Notes: a model not told the origin generated them from the letters alone. Positions 12,190 to 24,212 are shown, numbered from the stretch's first letter. The stretch: 64,000 nucleotides of DNA from Periplaneta americana (GCF_040183065.1 NC_091127.1:111680834-111744833), one strand, 5' to 3'. Made by a program: numbers and translations.

Positions 12190-12628
12190 TCCATTTATTC
12201 TCTTACGTTGTGTTGTACTTTATGACGGTTACATAAATTCATTGCGTGAACATGTACACATTTTGAAAACATACATACAGAAAAAGAAATACCATGGCAG
12301 AACACATGAAAACTTAGATGTAAATATTTCCTGATTATCCAGTTCTATGTAGGAAAATAAAATTACGCAGTGATAGCTATAAATCAACAGTTTATTCTCT
12401 CATATTGTGTTTTTCAATGGTTACATATTCAGTGCATGAATGGGTACACATTTTGAAAACATGCATACAGAAAAAGAAATTGTGTGAAGGGACAAGGGAA
12501 AACTTGCGATGTAAATTTCCTGGCTGCATAGTTCTGTGTAGAAAAACAACACTAAATGTAGTGAATAGGTTTAATGAAACAGCCAATGACAACAACTTCA
12601 TGTGCTCACCAAGGAAATGCTTGAAGTA
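12190..12628 (+). pseudogene. Duplicated transposase N-terminal remnants
   Basis: Two tandem related blocks (about 12200-12330 and 12405-12540) share acacattttgaaaaca and atacagaaaaagaaat. The second encodes RENLRCKFPGCIVLCRKTTL and VVNRFNETAND, which resembles the FPG...R.T...V..F.ETG helix-turn-helix of Tc1/mariner-type transposases. No catalytic domain follows. Confidence 0.4.
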
Positions 12629-12632
12629 GGAG

Positions 12633-14274
12633 TAGGCTGACCAGATTTTTTATGGTCCAGCAAGGGACATCGGCAATTTCAAGAAAAACCACAAACACTT
12701 ATCTAGTCACTCTCCATTGAAATGTTGCACAAAATGTAACAGTAGATACAATAATAGAACTTTGCACACTGGATTTGTAGATCTTAACTTTTTTAATTAA
12801 ATGCATAAACACGCGTAACTCCCATACATAATTATATTCACTAAGAATTTAATTTCAGTACTGACACATGCATGGAAATCTTTGACATAATATTGTAACT
12901 TTAAAATTCAAAACAATAATGTAGTTTTATTCTTACAACAATAACTCTTCACTTTCTACAATTTAATTCTACTCCCGTCAACAATAGGATTTGCTCTCCA
13001 CACAGCAACACAGTATTCGTTATTGCACTCCACAGACGACAATGACAATTTACTTGGTTTATTGAGAACAACAATGAACTGTTAATTTTAACTAATGTTC
13101 ACAAAGCACTATTTACAAATCAGAACTGTTAGTTCTCAGTTCACAGTTTGTTTGCCTTGGCTAGTTCTTCTAGCGCAGTCTCTCAAATTCACAGTATCTC
13201 GAACCACAGACCTTCAGAGACAGTCCACTGAACCTCGAACTCAGGACTTCGGATGCTCGCACAGCTGCGGACACACTCAAGTCGAACTCCGGTCTCAAGC
13301 TGGCTTCACTGCTATACAAGACTGGCTGGCTTGCTGTTCACCGACTACAACAACACTGCTACTAACTAAACTGCTCAAGTTCACTCGCATGTCGTAATTT
13401 ATAACCACACCATAGTTACGAGAAAGTACGATTGCTCGAAATTTCCGGAAGATGCCACTCTCGAATTCTCTGGTTTTCTCTCCTCTCCTCTCTCCACTAC
13501 AGCACATGCCCCAGGAAGCAGATGCACGCGCAACCTGCCTGAATCACGGCCGACCTAGCCTTTCCTCCGCCAGTCGTGAGATCGAATCTCACGTGGCCAT
13601 CACATTATTGTACACACTGAACTCTAACACACATTTTACAAGTACTTGTCTGAAGAATATGTCTTTTTAAGAATCTGTTCATTCCCATACAGCTTTACAC
13701 GAAATTCTTTAAATGAGAAATGAAAGTTTGTTTTCACTTGTAACAAAGCTTTAACTGTTTCAATTTTTATTCTTGACTTTTCATCAGTCCAGATTGAGTT
13801 CATTGTGTAGAAAAAAAAGTCTTTCAAATGATGAATTACTGACTGAAGGACACATGATTAATGATACTATTTTGAGAAGATTTTCAAATGGAATGGAATT
13901 TTTTTTGAAATGCTGAAAAACATCAGACCACTTTTCACCTATTGGTTTGTCACAAAACTCCTAATTTTTTTAACTACTTAAAAATGGACATTGCGGCAGT
14001 TCTAACACTTCTGCGCAATGCAAATAAAGATAAAGATGCTATGTTCTTCTCAAAGTGTGCAGAATATCTCATACTGTGCTCACTGGTTCTTCTGTTTCAT
14101 ACTGAGAACCGTTCAGAAATGTGCATGAATCGCAGCAGTTTCATCATGATACTTAAATATTTATGTGTAAAATGCTATTGAAACAAAATCAAAACTTCTG
14201 GGACGAAATTAATTTCCGGGGACATTTGCTCCCTGGGGACACCAACTCAAAACCGGGGACGTCTGGTCAGCCTA
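12633..14274. mobile_element. hAT-superfamily DNA transposon, degenerate
   Basis: Ends are TAGGCTGACCAGA and its inverse TCTGGTCAGCCTA. They are flanked by 8-bp direct repeats agtaggag (12625-12632) and agcaggag (14275-14282), one mismatch. An 8-bp target duplication is the hAT signature. On the minus strand 13827-13636 it encodes IWTDEKSRIKIETVKALLQV and a tail NEQILKKTYSSDKY, similar to the hAT C-terminal region. An LTR-like repeat (12972-13607) is nested within it. Confidence 0.75.
12972..13607. repeat. LTR-like dispersed repeat, copy 1
   Basis: Begins actcccgtcaacaat and runs about 640 bp through recurrent phrases (cacagtattcgttattgcac, cagagacagtccactg, ccatagtt). It matches copy 2 at 23521-24212 collinearly. 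It is GC-richer than its surroundings and has no reading frame of note. Size and structure suit a solo LTR read on the minus strand, but no target duplication was confirmed. Confidence 0.5.
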
Positions 14275-14282
14275 AGCAGGAG

Positions 14283-14890
14283 CCGATTTTGGATGTAGTC
14301 CTAGAATGATAGTTTCTTACGACAATGTGAACTATGTGTCACACAAGATAGGTAAAGTTTCCAGCAGTTTTACTGTGAGAAAGATGAGTAGGCAATGAAA
14401 TATTAATTAATTAATATAGCATAGTACGCGAGTTTTAATCTGGCAAAGCACTGTGAGTTCATGGATGCAAACCAGCTGTAGCATGGGGCGGCCCTGACAT
14501 TGATTGGCCAAGAGAGACACTGGGATCGTTTGCTGGAACTCAGAGTATGAAATAAATTTAATTGTTATTACATTGTATATTAAAGTTACTTATTTTGCCG
14601 AACATTTATACAAAGTAAGAATTGTGGATTCAGCTGTATGCATCCTCTGTAAGAAAGTCAGCACAACTACTAACAAAGAATATTCGCCAATATGGAAGTT
14701 CTGACAATTTTATATTGGGATTTCGAAAGATAAATGTTTTGAAACTTAGAGCCTGATGTCATTGGAAAACATTTGATGTATTACTGACATTCTCTTTCAA
14801 ATGAAAGAAAATGTAACTATCTTAATCTTCGCTCGCTTTACCATATATAAGTAACATAGATTACCATTTGGGTCCATTTTGGACTCCAAC
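14283..14890. other. Spacer, nothing recognised
   Basis: Chance reading frames only; one could hold the unseen end of the piggyBac copy to the right. Confidence 0.35.
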
Positions 14891-14894
14891 TTTA

Positions 14895-17255
14895 TTTTTA
14901 ATCCAGTAAGAGAAAAAAACTAAACACTGTCAATACGTGGTTAGATTGTTTTACATACACATAATTACCAAGAGTGATGGTTATGAGGCTTTGTATAAAT
15001 TTGCTGTACATTTGAAGCACTGGATGGCCACCTTCTTTGAACATTGTCCATTGTTGGCATGTTTGACATATGTAGTCTGTTTTCTTGTCCAGTAACTTCG
15101 AGCACATGTGACACCATCTCCTTTTTCTCCCATTTCCAGCTGATGCAGTGGCTAATGCAGCATTCTGTGAAGTATGTATACCAAGCGCTTACATACAAAT
15201 ATGTGTTGACTTCTTCAGTGTGGCAATTGTAGATCTCTAAGTGATGTAGGAACGAAGCAGCTGATCACCTAGTTCAAGCAGAAATAGGTGTCTACGATGC
15301 TGTTGCTTCATTTTCCAGTCAGGATTCTTGAGAATCCAGATTATTAGAGCATTTATACAACTGACGTCAATTTTGGTGCAGAACAGTCACACAGGCCATC
15401 TCACAACTGTGTACTCTAGCCATCTTGTCCACAGTATCCACCACTCTTGGTTTTGTTGTGGTCGAGTATTTATGTGGCTTGAAATTGTCATCCTCTGAAC
15501 AAGGCTTATCATGATGTGGTGATGACAGTATCGAAATACAGTCGTTTTTTTTTTTTTAATATAGGATGTCAGAGTCAGATCACTATGAAACCCAAAAAGA
15601 GACTAATAATAATAGGATAAATGTACATGAACGTGCATAAAGTTTTGGACTATCACTCCTTGCTGTATTCATTTAGAGTCTTTGTCCTCTTTGTGCATAC
15701 AGAGAAGTGGTATCTTTCGCATTTCCTGTTGCACAGTTTGCACACACTTTTCATTTGGATCGTGATAAAATGCTTCCATGCAGAGTTTATGATGAAAGCC
15801 ACGTATGGCGAGCCTTGTGATTGCACTGCACATTTCTTGGTTGGACCTGCCCAGTCTCGGTTTGTCATGACATCTGTCGTATAGAACTCCGTCCATATTT
15901 CTTCTCTTTTCTCCATCCTTCTCCTCAGTAATTCCGCAGCTTGTGGTGTAGATGGCAGTAGTAATCTGTACCTCAGTTCCTCTATAAGAAAGTCCTCCTG
16001 TGCTAGCGTATAAGCCAGTCGAGATGGTGTCGTTTTTTATACACCCAGTATCCTTTTCAGGAATCTGGCTTTTACTTTTTCTAGTGTATCTAGATCCGTC
16101 AGTGTGAGGTAGTCCCATGTGAGTTCAATGCCATACGTTAGTGTAGGCATGATTTTGGCGTGGAATAACTGCATCGCTGTTCCCAGGGAGATTCTGTTGG
16201 GGTTGTGTATTTCGTAAATTCCCCGTATGGCTGCTGCTGTCCTCTCTCTGATGTGCATCCTGTAAGATGTTCTTGAAGATTGGAGTGTGATGCGCAGGTA
16301 CCTAAACGTGCTTACTGTCTTCAGTTCTTCTCCACAGTACATAATTTTATCATGAGCTGTAATTCTTACTCCTTTTCTGAAGACCATGCACTCCATGAGG
16401 TGGATTTCGTTTGTATCTTCCCATTTCCACAGCCTGTTTATGGCTTCCTTGAGCTCTTCTCTGTTGTTTGAGCCCAGCACCATGTCATCAGTGTATGCAT
16501 ATAGCACAACTGGGGAGTTTTCAATTACCTTCGTGACATCTGCAGTGGCTATATTGGAAAGGATTGGTCTTGGATCCCCTTGAAGTACTTTGTTGGTCTG
16601 TGTGATAGGGGAAGAGAATGACACCCCATCATCTACCGTTATTCTGTTGTAGGCCAAGAGGTTATTTATGGAAACTGTCAGTGGGTTGTCAAAAGAGACT
16701 AATAAACATAATTTTTTCCCTATAGTGAACGGTTTGGGAATGTCAGTGTCATTTTTTCTGAAGGTGCCAGTGAGGGTTAGGTTGTGAGCTAAAAGATTTT
16801 CTACCAAATAACAGTTTTTAAAGAAATTGTTTGTCGTTACCCTTCATCCTATCCCATAGAGAGCTGATACAACCCTCATCCTTGGTTCTTCTCTGGAGGC
16901 TCACCTGATTTCCTTCCTGTGTATATTTCCATGTTATGAGTGTAACATGTATTTGCATCTTCACATGTCCAGATTTTGTACCATATTTCCCAAGTTTGGT
17001 TTTCATAAATACCTTGAATGGATGGCAACCATGGAAAATTATAAGCTGCTCGTCAACTGCAATGCATTCAGTGGGAGAACATGCAAGTCTGACATTTGCT
17101 ACAAACTCTCAAATACTTTTCTAAATAAAACCAGTTTATCATCTTCTCGTTAAGTGTGAGTATTCTTATCGAAGCAGAGATGCCAAAGTATGTATTTGAA
17201 GACAGTTGTTGCAGGATAATATAGCTGAAAATTCTTTGTTGCCCATAATTCAAAC
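14895..17255 (-). pseudogene. piggyBac-superfamily transposase pseudogene, split by a LINE
   Basis: Minus-strand order: AVDEQLIIFHGCHPFKVFMK near 17075-17010, a TGK-type region with WKYTQEGNQVSLQ near 16930-16890, WDRMKGNDKQFL then ENLLAHNLTLTGTFRKN near 16800-16750, PKPF, and KLCLLVSF at 16716-16691. After the LINE it resumes near 15594 and gives SEDDNFKPHKYSTTTK and VVDTVDKM at about 15500-15420. The cysteine-bearing tail CSKLLDKKTDYICQTCQQ lies at about 15105-15050. These are the ordered landmarks of piggyBac transposases, including the closing cysteine-rich domain. Frames are broken by several indels and stops. No TTAA-flanked ends were identified. Confidence 0.75.
15610..16690 (-). mobile_element. 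5'-truncated non-LTR retrotransposon nested in the piggyBac gene
   Basis: The 15-bp direct repeat aaaagagactaataa lies at 15595-15609 and 16691-16705 and marks the target duplication. The minus-strand product keeps part of the RT palm: VLQGDP...LSNIATADVTK and YTDDMVLGS (YADD box with A changed to T), then FRYLRITLQ and IMPTLTYGIELTWDYL. A C-terminal zinc motif, CKLCNRKCERYH, is near 15735-15700 after frame changes. The RT N-terminal region and endonuclease are missing, as in usual 5' truncation. The clade was not assigned. Confidence 0.82.
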
Positions 17256-17649
17256 ATTATGTCAAATCAGGATAAAACCAATACAAATTTTCTCCTGGTA
17301 CCACTTACTACTGAATGGGATCCATTATAGTCCACTGCCAAATTTTAAAGTGAAAAAATAAACTATATGGGGTGTATATAATTATATTATTTATAATAAA
17401 AGTAAGGCATAGGATAAGTTATAGCACATTTGCAATCCATATGTTGTAACAGTAAAGTGAAGGTTAATAAGTATAGAAAATGTACTGTACATTAGAATTA
17501 TCCAGATCTTTCAAAAACAAACAGCTCATTATATGCATAATACTGTACCTGCATTAATTTTCGCTCTCTTTTTAGTATCTTACTACAACAGTACAACAGA
17601 ATGAGTTAAGTAATATATTTTCATATCTCACTTTGGCAGAAGGAATTAT
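17256..17649. other. AT-rich spacer
   Basis: No feature recognised; it may contain the 5' end of the piggyBac copy to its left. Confidence 0.35.
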
Positions 17650-17999
17650 ACTGTACTATAAAATGGAGTAACTTTGCACCATTTTCTAGCTGAAAATTTG
17701 TTTTCAGTCTGTAAGTACTTGTTAAATTTCTAATTTTGAGATGGGTATTTATTTTATACATGATAGGAGCATGTGGGAAAATATTTAACCAGTCATATCT
17801 TCGAAAATAAATCTCTGCTGAAATTTATAATTACATAAAATGTTTGTAAAGTTACCTATAGCAGGAAGTTACTTTGCACCATACATGTGCTAAACAATGA
17901 AAATATGCTATATCAGGAACAGATAAAATTAAAAAGGCAGATTCAAAAATTGCTATAAAAACTAACACAAACAAAACTTTATTGAAAAAATTAATAACT

Positions 18000-20186
18000 G
18001 TCGAAAATCACACATACCATTTCGTGTCAAGTTCTGGAATAAAGCCCTTCCTTGATACATGCTTGGGAGAATTTATTCTCCCAAGTATGTCCTCCCATTC
18101 ATATTCCAAAATATCCTTCATTTTTCCAGCATTTGAATGATTTTGTCATTGCCTTGATAACTGCACTGTTTGCTTTTATATCCAGTATTTTTCCTTCATT
18201 GTTGAACGCAACAAGCTATATTACCGGTTGTTCTGTATGGTTGTGAATCTTGGACTCTCACTTTGAGAGAGGAACAGAGATTAAGGGTGTTTGAGAGTAA
18301 GGTTCTTAGGGAAATATTTGGGACTAAGAGAGATGAAGTTACAGGACAATGGAGAATGTTACACAACGCAAAACTGCACGCATTGTATTCTTCACCTGAC
18401 ATAATTAGGAACTTTAAATCCAGACATTTGAGATGGGCAGAGCATGTAGCATGTATGGAAAAATCCAGAAATGCATATAGAGTGTTAGTTGGGAGGTCAG
18501 AGGTAAAAAGACCTTTGGGAAGGCCGAGATGTAGATGGGAGGATAATATTAAAATGGATTTGAGGGAGGTGGAATATGATGATAGAGACTGGATTAACCT
18601 TGCACAGGATAGAGACCGATAGCGGGCTTATGTGAGGATGGCAATGAACCTGTGGGTACCTTAAAAGCCATAAGTAAGTTGAACACAACAAACTTCCCGC
18701 AACCTTCTTGACTTTTCCAAACATATTTGCTTTTATTTACTTTTTGGTCCACACTCAATTTTAGTTCAGATTCTGACTATTCTTTGCATATGAGATAGTT
18801 GTCAATGTCTTCAGAGTCTGACTGTTCAGTTATTTCTTTCTTCCTTTATTTTGTGTTGTTATGAGGAATAGTTGATATTGAAGGTGATAGCAGTGTCGAA
18901 GTATATGTTAATGAAATAGAACCCTCACTTGAGCATGAGCAGTACTTTTGCCTGCCACCACTTGCACTCGCTTCCTGCCTCATCTGAGAGTTACACCTCT
19001 TGTAAACTATCAATCATTCTTCTTTCAGGAATTTCGTGAAACGATCTCATTTTCTCCACGCTTGAAATCAGTAATAAATTCTAAGAGGTGCGACACTGCA
19101 TAGATACACTCCATATTTTAAGAATCCTGTTTCCAGGTTTTGATTTCCACTTGTTGCTGTGCTTTCATGTAAGTCTTTCAAGAGCTTTGGGAAATCTTGC
19201 TTCTGAAGCACAGTATTTTGGATTCTTTTCAATGGTCCAAAGGAAGCAACATCCAAGGACTGTGTTAGCTGAGTGCTGGCACACAAATTAGATATTATTT
19301 CTTACACTTACTTTTAACACATCTTGTATGATATGACAGGACAAATTATAACCAGTCACTACTTTCTTCCCTTTTAATTGTTTCAATCTTGGAAGCGCAT
19401 AGAATGAAACCAATCCATGAATGTCACAGTCAAACCAACCACTGGGTGTATTACTGTACCAGACTCCCTTGGGGCTATTTTTAGTTCAAGTATTCCACAT
19501 GTGGGATGCTATGTACACAACAAAATGGGAAGAATTCTCCTGCTGCACGTTCACAATAGATCAAAGATGTTCTGATTTTTTTGTATGTTACGTATTGTCT
19601 CTGGATATTTTATTTCTCTTTTTGTTACAACTTTTTTCTGTTCGGGATTATCACTCAATTTAGACTCATCATAATTCCAGATGTTCTGTGGTGGGACATC
19701 TTTCACAACTTCACTTAAATTGCGAATGAAGTTTTGCAATATTTGTTCATTGAGTCCAGTTCTCGTTTTCTTAGTGTTTGTGGCAAAGCAAACTGTCAGG
19801 TCCTTATGTCTTTTCATATCCAGTTATTGCTCGACAAATTTTCCTTGAACTGCTTCACAGTCCTTTCTCTAGCTTGCAGATAATCCTTTACATTTTACAA
19901 TATGCTGCAGGTAGAATGTATCAATTGAGAATCCAAATTACTCATTTGTATGATACAGGCAACAAAAGATTCCTCTTCATGGATCCAAAAAAATTATTGG
20001 TCTACCTGGTTTCTTGGAGTGTTTGTCTTTCAATTTATAGTTTATTGTTCTAGGGATTTTGAAATGTGCCTCTGTGTTCTGAGTAATTCTTCCACTTCTC
20101 ACTGCATGAAGACACTCTTGCAACTTATTTTCCAAGTAGTTTCCATACAATATGGTGCCTAGAGAGCATTTATATATTCTCGACAT
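18000..20186 (-). pseudogene. pogo/Tigger transposase pseudogene (HTH_psq + DDE_1)
   Basis: The N terminus at 20186-19977 reads YGNYLENKLQECLHAVRSG, FKIPRTINYKLKDKHSKKPG: a pipsqueak-type helix-turn-helix and a GRP AT-hook-like end. The catalytic part at 19817-19551 has FIRNLSEVVKDVPPQNIWNY followed by DESKLSD (first catalytic Asp). Further on, LTQSLDVASFGPLKRI at 19275-19215 matches the region after the second Asp. The C-terminal part continues past the LINE insertion (about 18200-18000) with YEWEDILGRINSPKHV. Several frameshifts and stops show it is inactive. Confidence 0.75.
18215..18677 (+). mobile_element. RTE-like LINE 3' fragment, copy 1
   Basis: Encodes VFESKVLREIFGTKRDEVTG, HLRWAEHVACM, KRPLGRPRCRWEDNI and DWINLAQDRDR, the C-terminal part of an endonuclease/RT polyprotein. 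An in-frame TAG ends it early. Target duplication gttgaac(g/a)caacaa at 18201-18214 and 18678-18691. The 3' end reads aaaagccataagtaa. It is inserted in the pogo/Tigger transposase. Confidence 0.82.
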
Positions 20187-20555
20187 TACTGTAAGATGTA
20201 ATAAAATAAATTCAAGTAATTCAGCTGCAATACAAAATATAAATAATAATAATAGTTTTTAATTTTTATGGAAGGTGCTGGCATCCCCAATTTAACCTCA
20301 AATTAACCTTGGTTAGAGAACTGTTCTGTAACACTATTTGCCCACAAAACAGCTGCACTAACAAAACCAGATAGTCTAAATGTATGAATAAGGAGAAGAT
20401 ATATGTATAACTTACCTTTTGATTGTGCACACTTCTGTAATGGACGATAATAATTAACTTCATCTATACTTCAATCAGTTTATGCACATTATTATATTGT
20501 GACTTTTATTTCACACAAAAATGTTACTTTTATTTACAACAATAAAGACTTTCTA

Positions 20556-21259
20556 GGCAGGGTTTGGAATTGAACATTGTACGAAATGGAAATATAAAAA
20601 TTGGAGATTTATCCTTCGAAGAGGTGGAAAAATTCAAATATCTTGGAGCAACAGTAACAAATATAAATGACACTCGGGAGGAAATTAAACGCAGAATAAA
20701 TATGGGAAATGCGTGTTATTATTCGGTTGAGAAGCTCTTATCATCCAGTTTGCTGTCCAAAAATCTGAAAGTTAGGATTTATAAAACAGTTATATTACCG
20801 GTTCTTCTGTATGGTTGTGAAACTTGGACTCTCACTCTGAGAGAGGAACATAGGTTAAAGGTGTTTGAGAATAAGGTTCTTAGGAAAATATTTGGGGCTA
20901 AGCGGGATGAAGTTACAGGAGAATGGAGAAAGTTACACAACACAGAACTGCACGCATTGTATTCTTCACCTAACATAATTAGGAACATTAAATCCAGACG
21001 TTTGAGATGGGCAGGGCATGTAGCACGTATGGGCGAATCCAGAAATGCATATAGAGTGTTAGTTGGGAGACCGGAGGGAAAAAGACCTTTGGGGAGGCCG
21101 AGACGTAGATGGAAAGATAATATTAAAATGGATTTGAGGGAGGTGGGGAGTGATGATAGAGACTGGATTAATCTTGCACAGGATAGGGACCGATGGCGGG
21201 CTTATGTGAGGGCGGCAATGAACCTTCGGGTTCCTTAAAAGCCATTTGTAAGTAAGTAT
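20556..21259 (+). mobile_element. RTE-like LINE 3' fragment, copy 2 (224-codon open frame)
   Basis: The open frame 20564-21238 encodes FKYLGATVTNINDTREEI, NMGNACYYSVEKLLSSSLL, VILPVLLYGCETWTLTL, LRWAGHVARM and KRPLGRPRRRWKDNIKMDLR, ending LRVP and a stop. This is the thumb and C-terminal part of an RTE-like RT, without the catalytic palm. gactttcta occurs at 20547-20555 and 21260-21268 as a likely short target duplication. The tail is (GTAA)n. It is the best preserved of the three copies. Confidence 0.85.
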
Positions 21260-21298
21260 GACTTTCTATATTTCTGAATTTAACTCTTGATGTCCCAA

Positions 21299-21316
21299 TG
21301 TCACCTACAGGTGACA
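21299..21316. repeat. Subterminal palindrome of the piggyBac element
   Basis: TGTCACCTACAGGTGACA, an 18-bp palindrome, starts 15 bp inside the left end. Near-identical copies are at 21652-21669 (C at the variable base) and 23366-23383 (G). Both the leftmost and rightmost copies follow cccaa. Confidence 0.8.
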
Positions 21317-21746
21317 CTCCCTAACAAGCTGTCCAAAATTAGCAGTAAATATATTTAAACATAAATCGCCGTCGACAATGCCTTATTAGACATCTGGTAA
21401 CTGAATTTCAACCATTTTTGGCAACTAGCTCGTAAATCTGCAGCAGTAGAGAAGAAAACATCAGCGTGAATGCAGAAGAATCTCAGTTTTGTGCGCACTT
21501 CACATAATGACTTGTGAAAATAGTACTAAGAGTTAAGTAGTTTTATTTTTGTTTCCATATATACATTACTAAATTATTAATATTATATATGCAATTTTCA
21601 AAAACAGGAAAAAACGGTGCATATGGTGTATATAGGGACTACAAAGTGACATGTCACCTCCAGGTGACATTGGTCAGATACATTAAACATCCGATCTCAT
21701 TATGTTAGTATAGTTATGTTACTTATTTTTCTTCTATAGTCTGACT

Positions 21747-23170
21747 GTGTATGAAATATTGGAGGTGATGGACGAAGATACAGTTGGAGCTTCGTCTGTT
21801 ATTGATATTACCATATTTTCACCGGCTAATGGACCAGTTATCGATGAGGAAAGTGGTGATGAAACAACCAGTGACATCAACCATCTTCCAGGAAGAATAC
21901 TCAGACCTACATTTGAAGTCAACGTTACTTCTGCCAATGACGTACTAATAGATAATGATGAAGGAAGTAACCCGAAACTACCAACAATTGACTAGATAAC
22001 AATGTCCAATTCTTATATTGAGGAAATAAACACTGAAGTTTCAACAGACAAGAGCAAACTACCGAATTCAGATATGAATATACATGGAAGAAATAATTAT
22101 TATCTACGAAAGAACACAGAACATTTCTCGCGATGAAAGACAATCTATTTCTAGTATTAGACTTCAGCAGAGAAAAAAAATTAATTTACCTACTTCTAAT
22201 ATTTATTTTCGTAATAAAGAGTGGTCTGACAAAGAAGAAATCTTTACTTGTAAATCTGGAAGAGGCGACTTAGATGAAACATTTACAGATTATAATGAAT
22301 CAAAACTTACTCCTGTCTAATGTTTCGAGCTCCTGTTCAGTGAAGAAATACTCGCTGTCATGTGTAAAATGTCAAAATTGTTGCCCTCCAAAGGAATCAT
22401 TCTACTGAATTGGACAAAAATTATATAAAAAGTTTACATTGCCATTCTCTTACTGACGGGCTACATGTCTCCCCAAAGCATAACAATGTTTTGCGAAACA
22501 AAATCAGATGTACACAATGAACTTGTATCCAATACCATGAGGAGAAGTAGGTTTACAGAAATCCACCAATATTTACATCTTTCGGACAATTTCAATCTTC
22601 CTCCTATTGATGAATTTGGGAAAGTCCGAAGATACTTCGAGATTCTAAATGGCAATTTTGGCCAACAGTTTGAAAAGATATGGTGGAGTCACAAATCTAT
22701 TCATGAACAATGGTTCCCTGTTATTGAAGACAGTGACAATCAGCATATTCATATTCATGCGTTTTGGATATAAACTATGGTCAGCAGCTTGGCTACCTCG
22801 CTAAGCACATGAAAAAGCGCAATCGTGGTGCAGTATCTTTCGCTGTGACACAGGATGATGCTGTTGTTCAATGGCATGATGATAATATTTTCACTCTTGC
22901 TTCAAACTGACACAATGTAACTCCAATTTCGAAAGCAGCTCGAGTCAGTGCTATTACAGGGAAACGAAGCAAAATTCAAGTGGATTGCCCTTCGGTTATT
23001 GAATAGTACATCAAATACATGGAAGGAGTAGATAGATTTGACGAAAATGTTCATTCTTTGAAAGTGAGCTTTCATTTAACGAAATGGTGGTACACAATTT
23101 TGCATTTGATCTCGATGCAGCCTGTCATAATGCGTGGTTAATATCAAGAAGAGATGCAATACAAAAAGAC
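21747..23170 (+). pseudogene. piggyBac (PGBD-like) transposase pseudogene, internally deleted
   Basis: Acidic N terminus at 21747-21995, then frames at 22084-22320 and 22465-22773 with SRFTEIHQYLHLSDNFNLPP, FGKVRRYFEILN and KSIHEQW. In a shifted frame at about 22758-22802 RFGYKLWSAAWLP follows. The text then jumps to KKRNRGAVSFAV, VVQWHDDNIFTLASN, KIQVDCPSVIE and YMEGVDRFDEN (22810-23050). The jump removes the stretch that normally holds the middle catalytic Asp and the flanking strands, so the copy cannot be active. Stops at 21993, 22318, 22907 and 23005 also break it. Confidence 0.8.
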
Positions 23171-23520
23171 TTGACATATTGAGAATTCCGGCGAAATATC
23201 GTGCAAGTATGTTGTGGTCTTTATGGGAAAGCTCCATACAGACATCCAGCCATCGATTCAGTCCCATCCAGTAGTATTATCACATATATGCTAACTTAAA
23301 TATTCTCCACTGAATAAAATATGATATTGCAGTCATTAAATGTGACAATAAGATTTATTGCCCAATGTCACCTGCAGGTGACACCCCTACAGTTCGTTTG
23401 TAAATATGATTTTCCATGAATTCTCAATAAACAATACTTCTATAGGCTATAATAAACATTATTTAATCATTTATAAACAATTTGTACATCTGTAATGAGT
23501 TTGGGCTAAGACGGGTTAAA

Positions 23521-24212
23521 CACTCCCGTCAACAATGAGTATTTCACTCCACACATCAACACAGTATTCGTTATTGCACTCCACAGACGACAATGACAAT
23601 TCACTTGGATTATTGAGAACAACAATGTACCGTACTCCTAATCTCAACTAATATTCACAAAGCACTATTTACAGAACAAAACTGTCAGTTCTCAGTTCGT
23701 TTGTCTTGGCTAGCTCTTCTAGTTTATTCACTCAAGTTCACAGTATATCGAACCCAAGACTTCCAGAGACAGTCCACTGCATTCGAACTCAAGACTTCCG
23801 GAGACAGTCCACTGCACTCGAACTCAAGACTTCCGGCCGCGTTGCTTCCACCTGGACGCTCACTGCTGCTTCACAAACTCACTTAAGTTCACTGTTCTTC
23901 GAACCCAAGACTTCCACTGGATACGTCTCTCGCAGCTGACTGTCTAACCAAAAAACTGGCTGTCCGGCTCGCGTCTTCTATTTATCACTAAACCATAGTT
24001 TCCAGAAAGTACTGTTTCTCCACTATCACCGCAGTCGGCCTCCTTCCCCTCTCGGCATGCAGACGTTCCCCTCTCCTCTCTACATTGCGCTCAGTGCCCT
24101 GCGGAGCTCACTTCGTCTCTCGCGCCTCCTGCACACCCTCCCCTCCACCGGACATGCGCCCGAACTCCGAATCAACGAGAAGCTTCTAGCAGGGTTGCCA
24201 CAATATTATAAA
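23521..24212. repeat. LTR-like dispersed repeat, copy 2
   Basis: Begins actcccgtcaacaatgag right after the piggyBac TTAA and ends near gggttgccaca at 24202-24212. It is collinear with copy 1 at 12972-13607. Around 23745-23835 the phrase gaactcaagacttcc(gg) recurs in tandem at about 32-37 bp intervals. Read on the minus strand it runs from tgtggcaaccctgc to gttgacgggagt, as expected for an LTR, but this is not proven. Confidence 0.5.

Larger units (their letters stand above)
21284..23515 (+). mobile_element. piggyBac element with TTAA target site
   Basis: TTAA at 21280-21283 and 23516-23519. The inner ends CTCTTGATGTCCCAA and, read inverted, CCCGTCTTAGCCCAA are similar. Three 18-bp near-perfect palindromes TGTCACCTNCAGGTGACA lie at 21299-21316, 21652-21669 and 23366-23383 and are candidate subterminal transposase sites. 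The pseudogene is at 21747-23170. Confidence 0.8.

Noticed and set aside
15669-16118. 149-codon minus-strand frame as a separate gene
   Set aside because: It is a frameshifted continuation of the nested LINE polyprotein; the cysteine-knuckle residues lie in the neighbouring frame.
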